64,000 nucleotides of DNA. It comes from Legionella spiritensis (lineage in GTDB: Bacteria; Pseudomonadota; Gammaproteobacteria; Legionellales; Legionellaceae). The DNA lies in assembly GCF_900186965.1 (NCBI RefSeq), contig NZ_LT906457.1, positions 3,284,071-3,348,070 on the forward strand, written 5' to 3'. The position numbers and the translations under genes were made by a program. Under the pieces are notes generated by a model. The model searched no databases, was not told the origin of the DNA, and worked only from the letters and a program-made list of their open reading frames with translations. Positions 1 through 8,588 of this stretch are shown here, in pieces. The stretch's first letter is position 1. Each line of letters begins with the position of its first letter.

Positions 1-2
1 TA

Positions 3-704
3 TCGCCCACCCCCATCAATGCCCTGAGCATTGCCAAGGCACGAGGCTTGCAGGACGACTCCCAATTGTTGCGCTTTTCGTTACTGCAATTACCCGTTCA
101 GGTTCAGGAAACCTATAAAATACTGCTCACCGTGCCTATAGGCGCCTTCATTATTCTATTGCTGAGAAATTTTGTCGGCCTTAAAACCTTTGGCACCTTT
201 ATGCCGGTTCTGATTGCGCTGGCCTTTCGTGAAACTCGTGTTATCTGGGGCATCACCCTGTTTACATTCATAGTCTCATTCGGATTACTGGCTCGTTTTT
301 ATCTTGACCAGTTGCGTCTTTTACTGGTTCCAAGACTGGCCGCCATCCTGACCGTGGTGATTCTTTTAATGATTTTTATCAGCGTAATGAGTCAGAACCT
401 GGGGCTGGAATTCGGCCTGTCGGTCGCACTATTCCCCATGGTCATTTTAACGATGACCATTGAGCGGATGTGTATCACCTGGGATGAGCGCGGCCCCCGT
501 GAAGCCATTCTGGCGGGAATAGGCAGCCTGGTGGCGGCTGTTATTGCCTTTGGAGCCATGAACTACGCGCCCGCCCAATACCTGTTGTTCGCATTTCCGG
601 AATTGTTACTGGTTCTTCTGGCGCTCATTATCTGGTTCGGACAATACCGCGGGTATCGCCTGTCCGAGCTTGCGCGCTTTAAAAGTCTGACCGGTGATAA
701 ATGA
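3..704 (+). CDS. 7TM domain protein of the inactive-transglutaminase family (5' end outside window)
   Basis: The frame is open to the left edge, so this is the C-terminal part of a longer gene; the TTG at 48 is not a credible start. The visible 230 or so residues hold about seven hydrophobic segments separated by short charged loops, e.g. around KILLTVPIGAFIILLLRNFV and the VALFPMVILTMTIERM stretch. This pattern matches the C-terminal 7TM domain of proteins annotated as inactive transglutaminase fused to 7 transmembrane helices, whose missing N-terminus would be periplasmic. The stop overlaps the next start (ATGA at 701), so it is translationally coupled to the ATP-grasp gene, the usual partner of this family. 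The family is linked to a cell-envelope or osmotic role in other Proteobacteria; that is family knowledge, not visible here. Confidence 0.75.
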   Translation, partial: SPTPINALSIAKARGLQDDSQLLRFSLLQLPVQVQETYKILLTVPIGAFIILLLRNFVGLKTFGTFMPVLIALAFRETRVIWGITLFTFIVSFGLLARFYLDQLRLLLVPRLAAILTVVILLMIFISVMSQNLGLEFGLSVALFPMVILTMTIERMCITWDERGPREAILAGIGSLVAAVIAFGAMNYAPAQYLLFAFPELLLVLLALIIWFGQYRGYRLSELARFKSLTGDK

Positions 705-1648
705 TGCTCAAGACCTTTCGCCGTCTTAAGGAGCGTGGCATCCTAAGCATCAATCAGCGCAACAGCGATTTTGTTTTACGCTACAATAAACGCAAACTGT
801 ATCCCCTGGTTGATGACAAATTAAAAACAAAACAGTTGGCGGAAGCCGCCGGCATTGCCGTACCGAAACTGTATGAAGTCATCGAAAACGAGCATCAGAT
901 CAAGCAAATCGATCAAATCCTTCTTCCCTATAAGGATTTTGTCGTGAAACCGGCGCATGGAGCGGGGGGCGACGGGATTCTGGTCTTTACCGATCGAGTC
1001 TTTGGCCGATATCGCCAGATTAACGGAAAGTTGCTCACAGGCCAGGAGCTTGGCTATCATCTTTCCTGCCTGCTGGCCGGCGCTTACAGCCTGGGAGGGT
1101 ATAACGACTATGCCATTATTGAGCATCGCGTCATCGTTGACCCGGTCTTTAGGGAAGTGAGCTATGAAGGGATCCCAGACATTCGGGTCATCACCTTACT
1201 GGGCTATCCCGCTATGGCTATGGTGCGGTTACCGACCCGCATGTCCGGCGGCAAAGCCAATCTCCATCAGGGCGCTATCGGCGTGGGAATCAATCTGGCA
1301 ACCGGTAAAACCCTGGGGGGCGTGTTTCATAATGACATGATTGATTATCATCCGGATACCCTTAATCCCATCGTTGACATCACCGTACCTTACTGGGATA
1401 AAATTCTGGAAATCGCCGCCAGTTGTTATGAATTAACCGGCCTGGGTTATCTTGGTGTTGATATTGTTCTGGACAAGGAACAAGGCCCCATGATGCTGGA
1501 ACTCAATGCCCGACCCGGCCTCAACATTCAAATTGCCAATCGGGAAGGCGGTGTACAACGCTACCGCGAAATAGAAAAACACGCCGCATTGGGAAAAGCC
1601 TCCGTAAAAGACAGGGTCGCGTTCAGTAAGGAGCATTTCGCCCGCTAG
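701..1648 (+). CDS. ATP-grasp protein, alpha-L-glutamate ligase-like
   Basis: 315 residues. The ATP-grasp fold is indicated by the lysine/glycine-rich nucleotide loop DFVVKPAHGAGGDGI near residue 85 and the C-terminal metal-binding segment MLELNARPGLNIQIAN near residue 265, where E and N would coordinate Mg2+. It resembles the sugar-transfer-associated or RimK-like ATP-grasp proteins annotated as alpha-L-glutamate ligase-like. Such enzymes join a carboxylate to an amine through an acyl phosphate; the substrate here is unknown. Its start overlaps the stop of the 7TM gene by ATGA, so the two are one operon. Two adjacent ATG codons (701, 704) could serve as start. Confidence 0.8.
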   Translation: MMLKTFRRLKERGILSINQRNSDFVLRYNKRKLYPLVDDKLKTKQLAEAAGIAVPKLYEVIENEHQIKQIDQILLPYKDFVVKPAHGAGGDGILVFTDRVFGRYRQINGKLLTGQELGYHLSCLLAGAYSLGGYNDYAIIEHRVIVDPVFREVSYEGIPDIRVITLLGYPAMAMVRLPTRMSGGKANLHQGAIGVGINLATGKTLGGVFHNDMIDYHPDTLNPIVDITVPYWDKILEIAASCYELTGLGYLGVDIVLDKEQGPMMLELNARPGLNIQIANREGGVQRYREIEKHAALGKASVKDRVAFSKEHFAR

Positions 1649-1717
1649 GTTCTGCGCACTTATCTTTTATCGGCTACAAAAAGGTGTGTGATTTGTCCCT
1701 TTTTTGTAGTGTTTCCT

Positions 1718-1830
1718 GTAGCCCGCCATGAAAGCGAAGCCGAAATGCGGGATAACGCTCATACAGGGACTCACCGGCTGTCCCGACATGAAACAGCAAT
1801 ACGGCAGCAAGCCTCCTTTTTGTTCAACAA
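1718..1830. repeat. GTAG-headed REP hairpin plus degenerate second half
   Basis: Positions 1718-1751 begin GTAGCCCG and end ATGCGGG; inside, GGC/GCC-like and AT/AT pairs make an imperfect hairpin. The same unit occurs near 6717, 53717 (inverted) and 63066. A weaker copy of the second half-unit (AATACGGCAGCAAGCCTCC) lies at about 1798-1816. This fills most of the 300-base gap between the ATP-grasp gene and the DUF2975 gene; I see no gene in that gap. Confidence 0.7.
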
Positions 1831-1948
1831 GCCCTGGACAACCCATCAAACCACACAAAATTATAATGAAAAACGATATTTAATTATTGCAAAACAATAA
1901 TTTTTTTCTTATGCTATCCGAAAAACAACAAACGAGGTGTCTATTATC

Positions 1949-2491
1949 ATGAATAAAATACAACGCTTAAGCCGCCTGCTGCACCTGTTTTTTAAATCGC
2001 TGTGCTGGCTCATTCCGGCCGTTATGGCCTACCTTATTTTTTTTAACATGGAAGCCATGATCCATTATGGCATGTTTGATAAAATTCTTTCCGCTTCCCG
2101 CATACAAGCGACGGACTATTCGATGCTTCAACGGGCTATTCTCTTCCTGATTCAGGCCATTCCGCTTTCTATCACCGTATTTATTTGCCATAAGCTTGCC
2201 CGACTCTTCCGTTTGTATGAGCAAGGGTGCTTGTTTGAGGTGGAAAATATCCGAATTATCAGGCAAATCAGCCTGTTTATGATCACGGGAGAGCTTATCC
2301 ATCTTGTCCTGTATCAACCATTGATAACAGCGGCGCTAAGCTTTAATAATCCGCCGGGACAACGATTTATAAGTATTACGTTCGGAGAAGCAAACGCCAG
2401 TACCCTGATGACCGCTATAATTATTCTGCTGGCTTCCTGGATAGTTAAAGAGGCGTATCAATTAAAAGCCGATGCCCAATTAACCATATAA
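1949..2491 (+). CDS. DUF2975 family integral membrane protein
   Basis: About 180 residues with four hydrophobic segments: near residues 12-32, 60-80, 105-125 and 150-170. This architecture, followed immediately by a 70-residue Cro/CI-type regulator, is typical of DUF2975 proteins of unknown function. An in-frame GTG at 1937 lies upstream, but the GAGGTG at 1934-1939 is well spaced to serve as ribosome binding site for the ATG at 1949, so I chose the latter. The HTH gene starts 10 bases after the stop. The role of the pair is unknown; the regulator probably controls the operon. Confidence 0.7.
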   Translation: MNKIQRLSRLLHLFFKSLCWLIPAVMAYLIFFNMEAMIHYGMFDKILSASRIQATDYSMLQRAILFLIQAIPLSITVFICHKLARLFRLYEQGCLFEVENIRIIRQISLFMITGELIHLVLYQPLITAALSFNNPPGQRFISITFGEANASTLMTAIIILLASWIVKEAYQLKADAQLTI

Positions 2492-2501
2492 GGAAACGTC
2501 T

Positions 2502-2723
2502 GTGTCTATTATTATTAATCTGGATGTCATGATGGCCAGGCGCAAATGTCGTCTAAAGGATTTGGCGGAGGCGGTAGGGATCACCGAAGCCAATTTGTCT
2601 ATTCTAAAAAACGGTAAGGCAAAAGCCATTCGATTTGCGACACTTGAAGCAATCTGCCGCTATTTGCAGTGCCAGCCCGGCAATATTATAGAATATCGCG
2701 CCGAAGACAGCCCAACAACCTGA
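2502..2723 (+). CDS. small Cro/CI (XRE)-type HTH regulator
   Basis: 73 residues, almost entirely one helix-turn-helix domain: the segment LKDLAEAVGITEANLSILKN near residues 18-37 is a classical XRE HTH, followed by the conserved IRFATLEAICRYLQCQPG tail. It belongs to the short YozG-like regulators encoded next to DUF2975 membrane proteins. The start is GTG with AAGGAAA just upstream. A perfect 8-bp inverted repeat (ACCTGATT/AATCAGGT, 2718-2736) overlaps the stop codon; it lacks a T-run and could be a weak terminator or a roadblock. Confidence 0.8.
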   Translation: MSIIINLDVMMARRKCRLKDLAEAVGITEANLSILKNGKAKAIRFATLEAICRYLQCQPGNIIEYRAEDSPTT

Positions 2724-2767
2724 TTGTGAATCAGGTACCAGGTTCCGTGCCTACGTATCGAGTCACC

Positions 2768-3586
2768 TTACGGCCTGAGGCCGGGAACGGCAAACCGTTT
2801 CCGGTCTTGTAACCGCAGCGCAATCAGCTCCCCGCCCCACAAACAGCCGCCATCAATAGCATGAATACGCGGATCCGGACATTGCCCCTGCAAGGCAGCC
2901 CAATGGCCAAACACAACATCGGCGGAAACAGATAATCGCCCGGGAACGGCAAACCAGGGCATTAAGCCGGGTGGCGCCTTGGCGATAGTACCTTTGTAAT
3001 TCAGGATCAGACGGCCCTGAACATCGCAAAAGCGCATGCGGGTAAAATAATTGGTTATCACTCGCAACCGATCCATTCCGGCTAAATCGTCAGACCACAC
3101 ATCCGGATGATTGCCGTACATATGGGAAAAAAATTCTCGATAGTCTGGCCCGGCTATCGCTTGCTCCAGCTCCCGGGCATGGCGCCTCGCCTGTTTGAGA
3201 TCCCACATGGGAGCAATCCCGGCATGACACATAACCACGTTCAATGTTTCATCGTAATGAAGTATGGACTGATTTCGTAGCCAATGCCCCAATTCCTCCC
3301 CATCTTCGGCTATCAGAATATCATGCAGGGTATCGTCTTCGTTGTTTTTGACCGGCTCACCGAAAAGCGTACTTAATAAATGCAAATCATGATTGCCAAG
3401 TGTGATGCGGGGAGGCACGGGAAGGGCTTTGATCAATCGCAAGACCTGCAGTGACTGAGGGCCACGATTCACCAAATCACCGACAAACCACAAGCGATCG
3501 CGATGCTCGTTAAACCGGATCTGCTCCAGAAGACGGACAAGCGGCTCATAACATCCCTGTACATCACCGATGGCGTAATCAGACAC
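2768..3586 (-). CDS. apaH: bis(5'-nucleosyl)-tetraphosphatase, symmetrical
   Basis: Hydrolyses Ap4A to two ADP. Motifs of the calcineurin-like phosphoesterase fold are all present: [10 protein letters not shown] (first metal site), [23 protein letters not shown], and the C-terminal FGHWAALQG. The frame runs open further upstream, but family proteins begin at the segment [10 protein letters not shown]. The GTG at 3586 gives that start and has GGAG nine bases upstream, so I placed the start there (272 residues, normal length). It overlaps the end of the TraI_2-domain gene by eight bases, so the two are translationally coupled, with rsmA upstream in the same direction; rsmA-apaH linkage is common in gammaproteobacteria. 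Confidence 0.95.
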   Translation of the reverse strand: MSDYAIGDVQGCYEPLVRLLEQIRFNEHRDRLWFVGDLVNRGPQSLQVLRLIKALPVPPRITLGNHDLHLLSTLFGEPVKNNEDDTLHDILIAEDGEELGHWLRNQSILHYDETLNVVMCHAGIAPMWDLKQARRHARELEQAIAGPDYREFFSHMYGNHPDVWSDDLAGMDRLRVITNYFTRMRFCDVQGRLILNYKGTIAKAPPGLMPWFAVPGRLSVSADVVFGHWAALQGQCPDPRIHAIDGGCLWGGELIALRLQDRKRFAVPGLRP

Positions 3587-4928
3587 CGTGCAACGCTCCG
3601 GAGCCAGGCCGTAATGCCGCGGCAGCCGCTGGCGCCGTTTGCTGCCATTGTCCGGACGCATTGAGATATTGCATGGATTGGGCAGCCATCTGGGATGTCT
3701 GACCGGTAAAATGCTGATTAAATTTAGCCTGATAAATAAATTCCGTTGCAGAAATTTTGCTTGATTTTCCTGTATTCATCTGGTGAAGCCCCACTTCGTC
3801 CGGCAAGGCGACGGCATAATCCGCAAAAACAATTCCGCTGTGCATTTGCTGATTACTGCTTTGCTCAAAGCGGGAAATCGCATTGCCATCCGGCCCCACC
3901 TTATGCATGCCCAATGACAGGAAACCATTTTGAATCGCTTGCCAGTTTTTGAATTCGGGATGCTCTCTGACGAACAATTTAAAAACATCGGGCGACATCA
4001 GCAAACCACCGGGCACCATAAACAATGGCGCCTTGTTAATCATCAACCGTCCGCCCTCCAGCGCTTTGGTCAACCATTGGATAAATTCCATTCCGGTTAT
4101 CTGCTCCAGATCGCTCAGTGACTCCGGAGTTCCTCCCGCAAACGTGCTGACCCGGCTGTAACGCCCGGTCCGCGCGCCATAGTTTCGCGCCAGCAACTGG
4201 TTAAAATATCGCTGAATAGCGATGGCATCGGCTCTGATTAATATCGCACCCAGCGTTCCTGCTGCATAAGGATCCTCATTCAACAACGCCAGCCAGACCG
4301 TCAAAACCTGTGGGTTGGAGGCAATCCAGGCAAATCCGGCGGACGGCATTAACCAACGCGCCAGCATCAAATTCAAACGTCGCCGAAACTCAATATCACC
4401 TTCCTTCTGAAACTCATACTTATAGTGACTGCCTACTGCGACAAGACTTTCCAGCAAGGGATTCCACTGTTTTAAAAACAGGCCGCTGTTATCAAAGATA
4501 TCCACACGCAAATCCATGTACAGCTTTCCTATTCCCTGTAGCAGGGCGGCGGAAAATAAGGCGTATTGCCAAAGTTTCTGCTCTTCCGACAACTCATCCT
4601 TGCTATCTTCCCGGATAAGAAAACGACGAAACAGACTTAACGCGGCTTCTGTACGATTCAACGCATGATCCAGCAAACCGCCGGGCTGGGAATAGTAACT
4701 GTTTGACGTTTCCGGTAAACTCTGACAGTGATTGACCAGATTATGGACTAAAACCCGACACAGACTGTCGTAACGCGTCGTCTCCAGAGAGCACGCGTCT
4801 TCAATCCGCTGTAAAAGAACACGTCGCTTTTCATCGTCCAGCAATAATTCCGTAGCGACGATACGAGTCAACTCCTTCAATGGCTTGGCTTGAGATGACT
4901 TCCCTTTTTTCCCGTAGCGATGAAACAA
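3579..4928 (-). CDS. TraI_2-domain (HD-like) protein
   Basis: 449 residues. The N-terminal half resembles the TraI_2 putative helicase/HD-type domain found at the N-terminus of relaxases of integrative elements: [20 protein letters not shown] near residue 80 carries the H-x-x-x HD-like signature and [15 protein letters not shown] near residue 130 the second histidine-poor helix. The C-terminal part is predicted alpha/beta with no motif I recognise and no relaxase or helicase domain. It sits between rsmA (26 bases upstream) and apaH (overlapping), so it is embedded in a housekeeping operon rather than a mobile element. Function unknown; the domain assignment is from pattern recall and should be treated as likely, not certain. 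Confidence 0.6.
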   Translation of the reverse strand: MFHRYGKKGKSSQAKPLKELTRIVATELLLDDEKRRVLLQRIEDACSLETTRYDSLCRVLVHNLVNHCQSLPETSNSYYSQPGGLLDHALNRTEAALSLFRRFLIREDSKDELSEEQKLWQYALFSAALLQGIGKLYMDLRVDIFDNSGLFLKQWNPLLESLVAVGSHYKYEFQKEGDIEFRRRLNLMLARWLMPSAGFAWIASNPQVLTVWLALLNEDPYAAGTLGAILIRADAIAIQRYFNQLLARNYGARTGRYSRVSTFAGGTPESLSDLEQITGMEFIQWLTKALEGGRLMINKAPLFMVPGGLLMSPDVFKLFVREHPEFKNWQAIQNGFLSLGMHKVGPDGNAISRFEQSSNQQMHSGIVFADYAVALPDEVGLHQMNTGKSSKISATEFIYQAKFNQHFTGQTSQMAAQSMQYLNASGQWQQTAPAAAAALRPGSGALHGV

Positions 4929-4954
4929 TGGAACCTCCAGAATTGATACTACAT

Positions 4955-5737
4955 TTATAATTTTACACCATGGGCAAGATAGTCCGCCATACGGACATAA
5001 TCTCCAACGGATATTTGTTCCGGGCGGGCGCCGGGATCAATGCCCAATTGCCGAAGTTGTTGTGCACTCAGCAGCGTTTTTAAATTATTTGCCAGAGTCT
5101 TGCGACGCATGGCAAAAGCCCTGGCTACCAGACACTCCAGCGTAGTGATCGAAACGTCGGGATAAACCGGTGTCTTATGAGGAATTAATCGCAACACGGC
5201 GGAATGAACCTTGGGTTGAGGATGAAACGCCTGCGGCGGCACATCGAACAAATGATAAGCCTCGCAGAAATATTGTATCATGATACTGAGCCGACCATAG
5301 GTTTTGCTGCCCGGATTTGCGACAATGCGTTCAACCACTTCCTTTTGTAACATGAAATGCATGTCCTGCATGAATGATACGTACCGCAGCAAATGAAACA
5401 GCAAAGGCGTTGAAATATTGTAGGGTAAATTACCAATGAGTCGCAACCGCTCCCCCCATTGGGAAAAATCAACCGTTAACGCGTCGGCCCGCACAAGATG
5501 CAAGCGTTGTTCCGTATCCGGTAAACCGGCAAGATAGTCCTGCAAATCCGTGTCGATTTCAATGACGGTCAGAGATTTCAGGCGCTGCAACAGAGGGAGA
5601 GTCAAAGCGCCCAATCCAGGACCGATTTCAACAAATCGATCGTCGGTTTGCGCGTTTAAAGCGGTGAGTATATTCGCTATAACAGGCTGGCTCTGTAAAA
5701 AATTCTGGCCGAAACGCTTACGTGGCTGGTGACGCAC
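4955..5737 (-). CDS. rsmA: 16S rRNA (adenine1518-N6/adenine1519-N6) dimethyltransferase
   Basis: Also called KsgA. Dimethylates two adjacent adenosines in the 3' terminal helix of 16S rRNA late in 30S assembly, using S-adenosylmethionine. The start [12 protein letters not shown] is the family signature, followed by the SAM motif [10 protein letters not shown] near residue 38 and the catalytic [10 protein letters not shown] segment near residue 105. 260 residues, normal. The start codon is GTG with GAGG ten bases upstream. First gene of the rsmA - TraI_2 - apaH transcription unit. Confidence 0.97.
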   Translation of the reverse strand: MRHQPRKRFGQNFLQSQPVIANILTALNAQTDDRFVEIGPGLGALTLPLLQRLKSLTVIEIDTDLQDYLAGLPDTEQRLHLVRADALTVDFSQWGERLRLIGNLPYNISTPLLFHLLRYVSFMQDMHFMLQKEVVERIVANPGSKTYGRLSIMIQYFCEAYHLFDVPPQAFHPQPKVHSAVLRLIPHKTPVYPDVSITTLECLVARAFAMRRKTLANNLKTLLSAQQLRQLGIDPGARPEQISVGDYVRMADYLAHGVKL

Positions 5738-5768
5738 AGGATATTACCTCAAATAATCACACTAGGAT

Positions 5769-5798
5769 GTTGACATGTCAACAAGCCCCTATTATAAC
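5769..5798 (+). promoter_or_regulatory. sigma70-type promoter toward tatC, overlapping a 14-bp palindrome shared with rsmA
   Basis: The 14-bp perfect palindrome GTTGACATGTCAAC (5769-5782) contains a TTGACA box on each strand. On the plus strand TTGACA (5770-5775), a 17-bp spacer and TATAAC (5793-5798) form a good promoter about 150 bases upstream of tatC. On the minus strand the overlapping TTGACA could serve rsmA, but its -10 (GATTAT) is poor. Inferred from consensus match only. Confidence 0.5.
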
Positions 5799-5949
5799 GA
5801 ATTTTCATGCCTTCCGGTTAATTAATTTTGACCAATAGATTCCCCGGGCTGTCTATAGACAACCCGTTTTTTCAGAGGAATACTTTTTAAATAGTGACAA
5901 TCCCTGTAAGCTGATCATTTTAAAATGCCGGCACCAGCAAGGTTCGCCC

Positions 5950-6663
5950 ATGCTAAACCATCTTATCGAATTGCGAAAACGCGCATTAATGGTTATCCTG
6001 TTTTTTGCAGGCTTGTTTTTCCTGTTCTTTTTCTACGCCAATCCTTTATTTCAAATTGTCGTGACCCCCCTGATCCAGGCACTTCCCAGCGGCAACACCT
6101 TAATAGCCACTCAAATCGCCTCACCTGTCTTAACCCCTGTCAAACTGGCCGCCGATGCGGCCTTGTTAGGTGCCATGCCCTTTGCGCTCATCCAAATATG
6201 GCTGTTCGTAGCGCCCGGTTTGTACCGGGATGAACGCCGCATCCTGACAGGCGCCATGATCATGAGCCTGCTTTTGTTTTGCGCCGGTCTGCTCTTTTGC
6301 TTTTATGTGGTGTTGCCCTTTATGTTTCAGTTTTTTGCCCGGGCCGTTCCCGCAGGTGTCAAACTCATGCCGGATATAGCCGGAGCCATGGGCTTCATAA
6401 CCAATATGCTGATCTTGTTTGGATTGTGCTTTCAGGTTCCCTTGCTTTGTATGGCCGCCGTTCGCCTGCACTGGATAGAATTGAGCGTATTAAAGCAAAT
6501 CAGGCCATATGTCATCGTGGGATCGTTTACGGCAGGGATGTTACTGACCCCGCCCGACGTTTTTTCCCAGATTATGCTCGCAGTTCCCTTATGCCTGCTC
6601 TACGAGCTGGGCCTGCTTCTGGCAGCCTGGCAAAGCCGTACCCTGGCCAGGCAAGCTCCCTAG
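5950..6663 (+). CDS. tatC: Sec-independent protein translocase subunit TatC
   Basis: Core subunit of the twin-arginine translocase, which recognises the RR signal peptide in the inner membrane. 237 residues with six hydrophobic segments; the N-terminal HLIELRKR motif, LAADAALLGAMPFALIQIW and the FVAPGLYRDERR loop are typical of TatC. AAGG lies eight bases upstream of the ATG. No tatA or tatB adjoins it; separate tatC and tatAB loci are known in L. pneumophila. The stop codon TAG is formed at a CTAG directly joined to a sequence resembling the terminus of the IS at 51.2 kb (6663 onward). Confidence 0.93.
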   Translation: MLNHLIELRKRALMVILFFAGLFFLFFFYANPLFQIVVTPLIQALPSGNTLIATQIASPVLTPVKLAADAALLGAMPFALIQIWLFVAPGLYRDERRILTGAMIMSLLLFCAGLLFCFYVVLPFMFQFFARAVPAGVKLMPDIAGAMGFITNMLILFGLCFQVPLLCMAAVRLHWIELSVLKQIRPYVIVGSFTAGMLLTPPDVFSQIMLAVPLCLLYELGLLLAAWQSRTLARQAP

Positions 6664-6716
6664 GCTCTGTGAACCAATTTTTTCGCAAAGCGAAAATGTG
6701 GATAATTTCGTTTTCT

Positions 6717-6840
6717 GTAGCCCGTCATGAAGGCGAAGCCGAAATGCGGGATAACCGTTCACCGGGGTACTCGCCTGTTCTCCTGGAGCAATATTGAACA
6801 TTAAACCCGCAATACGGCCGCAGGCCTCCTTGCGGGCTAC
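6717..6840. repeat. inverted pair of REP hairpins (BIME-like)
   Basis: The left unit (6717-6750) starts GTAGCCCGTCATGAAGGCG and ends GCGGG. The right unit (6806-6840) reads CCCGCAATACGGCC...GCGGGCTAC, i.e. GTAGCCCGC on the minus strand. Each unit folds on itself and the two face each other. It lies between convergent tatC and the membrane protein gene at 6863, so it could also help end transcription. A 15-bp sequence TAGGCTCTGTGAACC at 6661-6675, repeated inverted at 18011-18025, precedes it. Confidence 0.75.
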
Positions 6841-6862
6841 CGCTTTTTTGTAAAAACACGCC

Positions 6863-7951
6863 CTAGATATGGTGGGATAGCCAGATAACAACGTCATTCA
6901 ACCAACACCACAGCAGTACCATCAAGGCTAGCGCCGTGAGAATGAAATATCTTTCACAGTAACAAGCTAATCCCCGGGTTTTAATCGGGTAGGGCTCCAG
7001 CCCCTGTAGCCAGCGATCCAGCGCCAGACAAACCGGCGGATAGAGGAGCAAAATGATTTCATTAAATATCCGTACCTCATTGAAGTTGCCGATCAGGAAT
7101 AAGCCGAGAAAATAAAAAAACGCAATAAAGCGAATGGGGCGGTACTGCCCGGGGATATAATCACGGAACACAAACCAGAACAAAGGCAAACCGGCAAAAC
7201 AAAACATAAACAGCAGGAGGTTTTGATCCTCCAGAAGCCATACGAGATTCGCTTCAAAATAGGTATGGCTGCCGCCACGATAGTACCACTCAACAATGGA
7301 ACCGGGTGCATTTTGCAGCCAGTACAAAATAATCAGTCGCGCAGCGACATAAGCCGTGGCCGCCGACAGCGTCGGCATTAACACCTTAATCCACTGCCGC
7401 CAGTAGAGGGCGGGAACCAGTATGACCAGAAGAATACTGCTTTCACGATTCAGGGTGGCCAGAAAAACCAGCGGAACAAAGAGAAACCAGCGTGCTTCAA
7501 GGCAAAGTAACCACCCTGCTGCGATAAAAAATAAGGCGGCCGTGTCGTAAGGATAAAAAAATGTCGCCTGTCCGCCCGTGGTAAAACGATAATTCACCAC
7601 CGTTGCCAAAGGCAGGAGTAACAAAAACAGCCAACTCAGTAATAACGCCTGTTTTTCAGAAAACGATTTCAGGAGAAGGGCACGCAAAGCCAGAAAAAAC
7701 AAGGTGGTAAACAATAGCTCCAGCACGAAAAAGGTTTCATCGACGGTCAATGGCAAATATCCATGTAAAAAATGGGCGATGGCAGGCACCAGCACGCGCT
7801 GTCCATAAGGCATGCGTACCCTGAAATTCATCAACTCCTGCAGAGTGGAATCGGTATAAACGCCGGTGAGTTTGACATGCATGTAGGCGTAGCCCACCAG
7901 TAAAACGATACTGATGAAGCGAATCTTATAGCGCAATAATTCTTTATTCAC
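6863..7951 (-). CDS. polytopic membrane protein, unknown function
   Basis: 362 residues with roughly nine to ten hydrophobic segments distributed along the whole length. The first loop after TM1 contains RVRMPYGQRVLVPAIAHFL, and an extracytoplasmic loop near residue 215 is rich in aromatic residues (SIVEWYYRGGSHTYFEANL). The overall shape resembles GT-C-type glycosyltransferases or other lipid-linked sugar enzymes, but I see no decisive DxD or ExD motif in the first loop, so no function is assigned. Monocistronic by position: convergent with tatC and divergent from hspQ. Confidence 0.65.
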   Translation of the reverse strand: MNKELLRYKIRFISIVLLVGYAYMHVKLTGVYTDSTLQELMNFRVRMPYGQRVLVPAIAHFLHGYLPLTVDETFFVLELLFTTLFFLALRALLLKSFSEKQALLLSWLFLLLLPLATVVNYRFTTGGQATFFYPYDTAALFFIAAGWLLCLEARWFLFVPLVFLATLNRESSILLVILVPALYWRQWIKVLMPTLSAATAYVAARLIILYWLQNAPGSIVEWYYRGGSHTYFEANLVWLLEDQNLLLFMFCFAGLPLFWFVFRDYIPGQYRPIRFIAFFYFLGLFLIGNFNEVRIFNEIILLLYPPVCLALDRWLQGLEPYPIKTRGLACYCERYFILTALALMVLLWCWLNDVVIWLSHHI

Positions 7952-8039
7952 AGGAAATTATGATGATAATTCAAGATTTATTGAGGCTAACCGATACGAG
8001 TTATAAAAGGCAAGCCTTGCATAATTATTGGGGAATATG

Positions 8040-8351
8040 ATGATAAAAACAGCAAAATTCAACGTCGGTGAATTCGTCATACATCAACAGCATGGTTATC
8101 GCGCCATCATTATTGATGTTGATCCTGTTTTTCAGGCTTCCGGACATTATAATCCCCAGGCATGCAAGCGTCCTTTTGCTTCTCGCAACCCCTGGTACCG
8201 GCTGTTAGTCGACAAAAGCAGTCATATTTCTTATGTAGAGGAATGTCATTTGGCCAGGGACATGGATACGCACAACATTGAAAACCCCAATGTTTCTCAG
8301 TATCTGATTGAAAAACAAGGGAATTTTCATAGGAACAGCAAATGCCATTAA
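8040..8351 (+). CDS. hspQ: HspQ/YccV-like protein
   Basis: About 103 residues. Shares the HspQ layout: KFNVGEFVIHQQHGYRAIIIDVDPVF at the N-terminus (a small beta barrel), NPWYRLLVDKSSHISYVEE in the middle and a variable tail. In enterobacteria HspQ binds Lon as an activator and the fold also binds hemimethylated DNA. Two consecutive ATGs (8037, 8040) are possible; GGGGA at 8030-8034 is better spaced for 8040. It is convergent with the small membrane protein gene at 8369. Confidence 0.8.
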   Translation: MIKTAKFNVGEFVIHQQHGYRAIIIDVDPVFQASGHYNPQACKRPFASRNPWYRLLVDKSSHISYVEECHLARDMDTHNIENPNVSQYLIEKQGNFHRNSKCH

Positions 8352-8368
8352 TAAACGTCGTGAGATGA

Positions 8369-8563
8369 TCAGGTGTAGCGAACCATAATAATCAAAAAAG
8401 CGACGAAAGCAATCAATATCAAGGCCAGAATGCCCATACTGAAGAAGCTCTTGTTCAGATTAGCCCGGGTAAATAATTCCGGACGGCCTTTCACGACACG
8501 ATACATATACCAGACAATCAATCCCGCTCCTATAAGCCCAAGGATCTGATAAAGCGTTTCCAT
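8369..8563 (-). CDS. small two-TM membrane protein
   Basis: 64 residues: TM1 around LYQILGLIGAGLIVWYMY, a short basic loop (RVVKGRPELFTRANLNKS) and TM2 around GILALILIAFVAFLIIMV. No family is recognised. It starts 25 bases after the fre stop on the same strand and may be the third gene of ubiD - fre. Kept as real because of the clean membrane topology and operon spacing. Confidence 0.6.
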   Translation of the reverse strand: METLYQILGLIGAGLIVWYMYRVVKGRPELFTRANLNKSFFSMGILALILIAFVAFLIIMVRYT

Positions 8564-8588
8564 TGTTTATTCTCCAGTTAAATCAGGT

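Noticed and set aside
821..1126. Minus-strand open frame within the ATP-grasp gene
   Set aside because: Antisense shadow of a clearly recognised gene. The same applies to the long antisense frames in rho, ubiD, parC and the atp genes.
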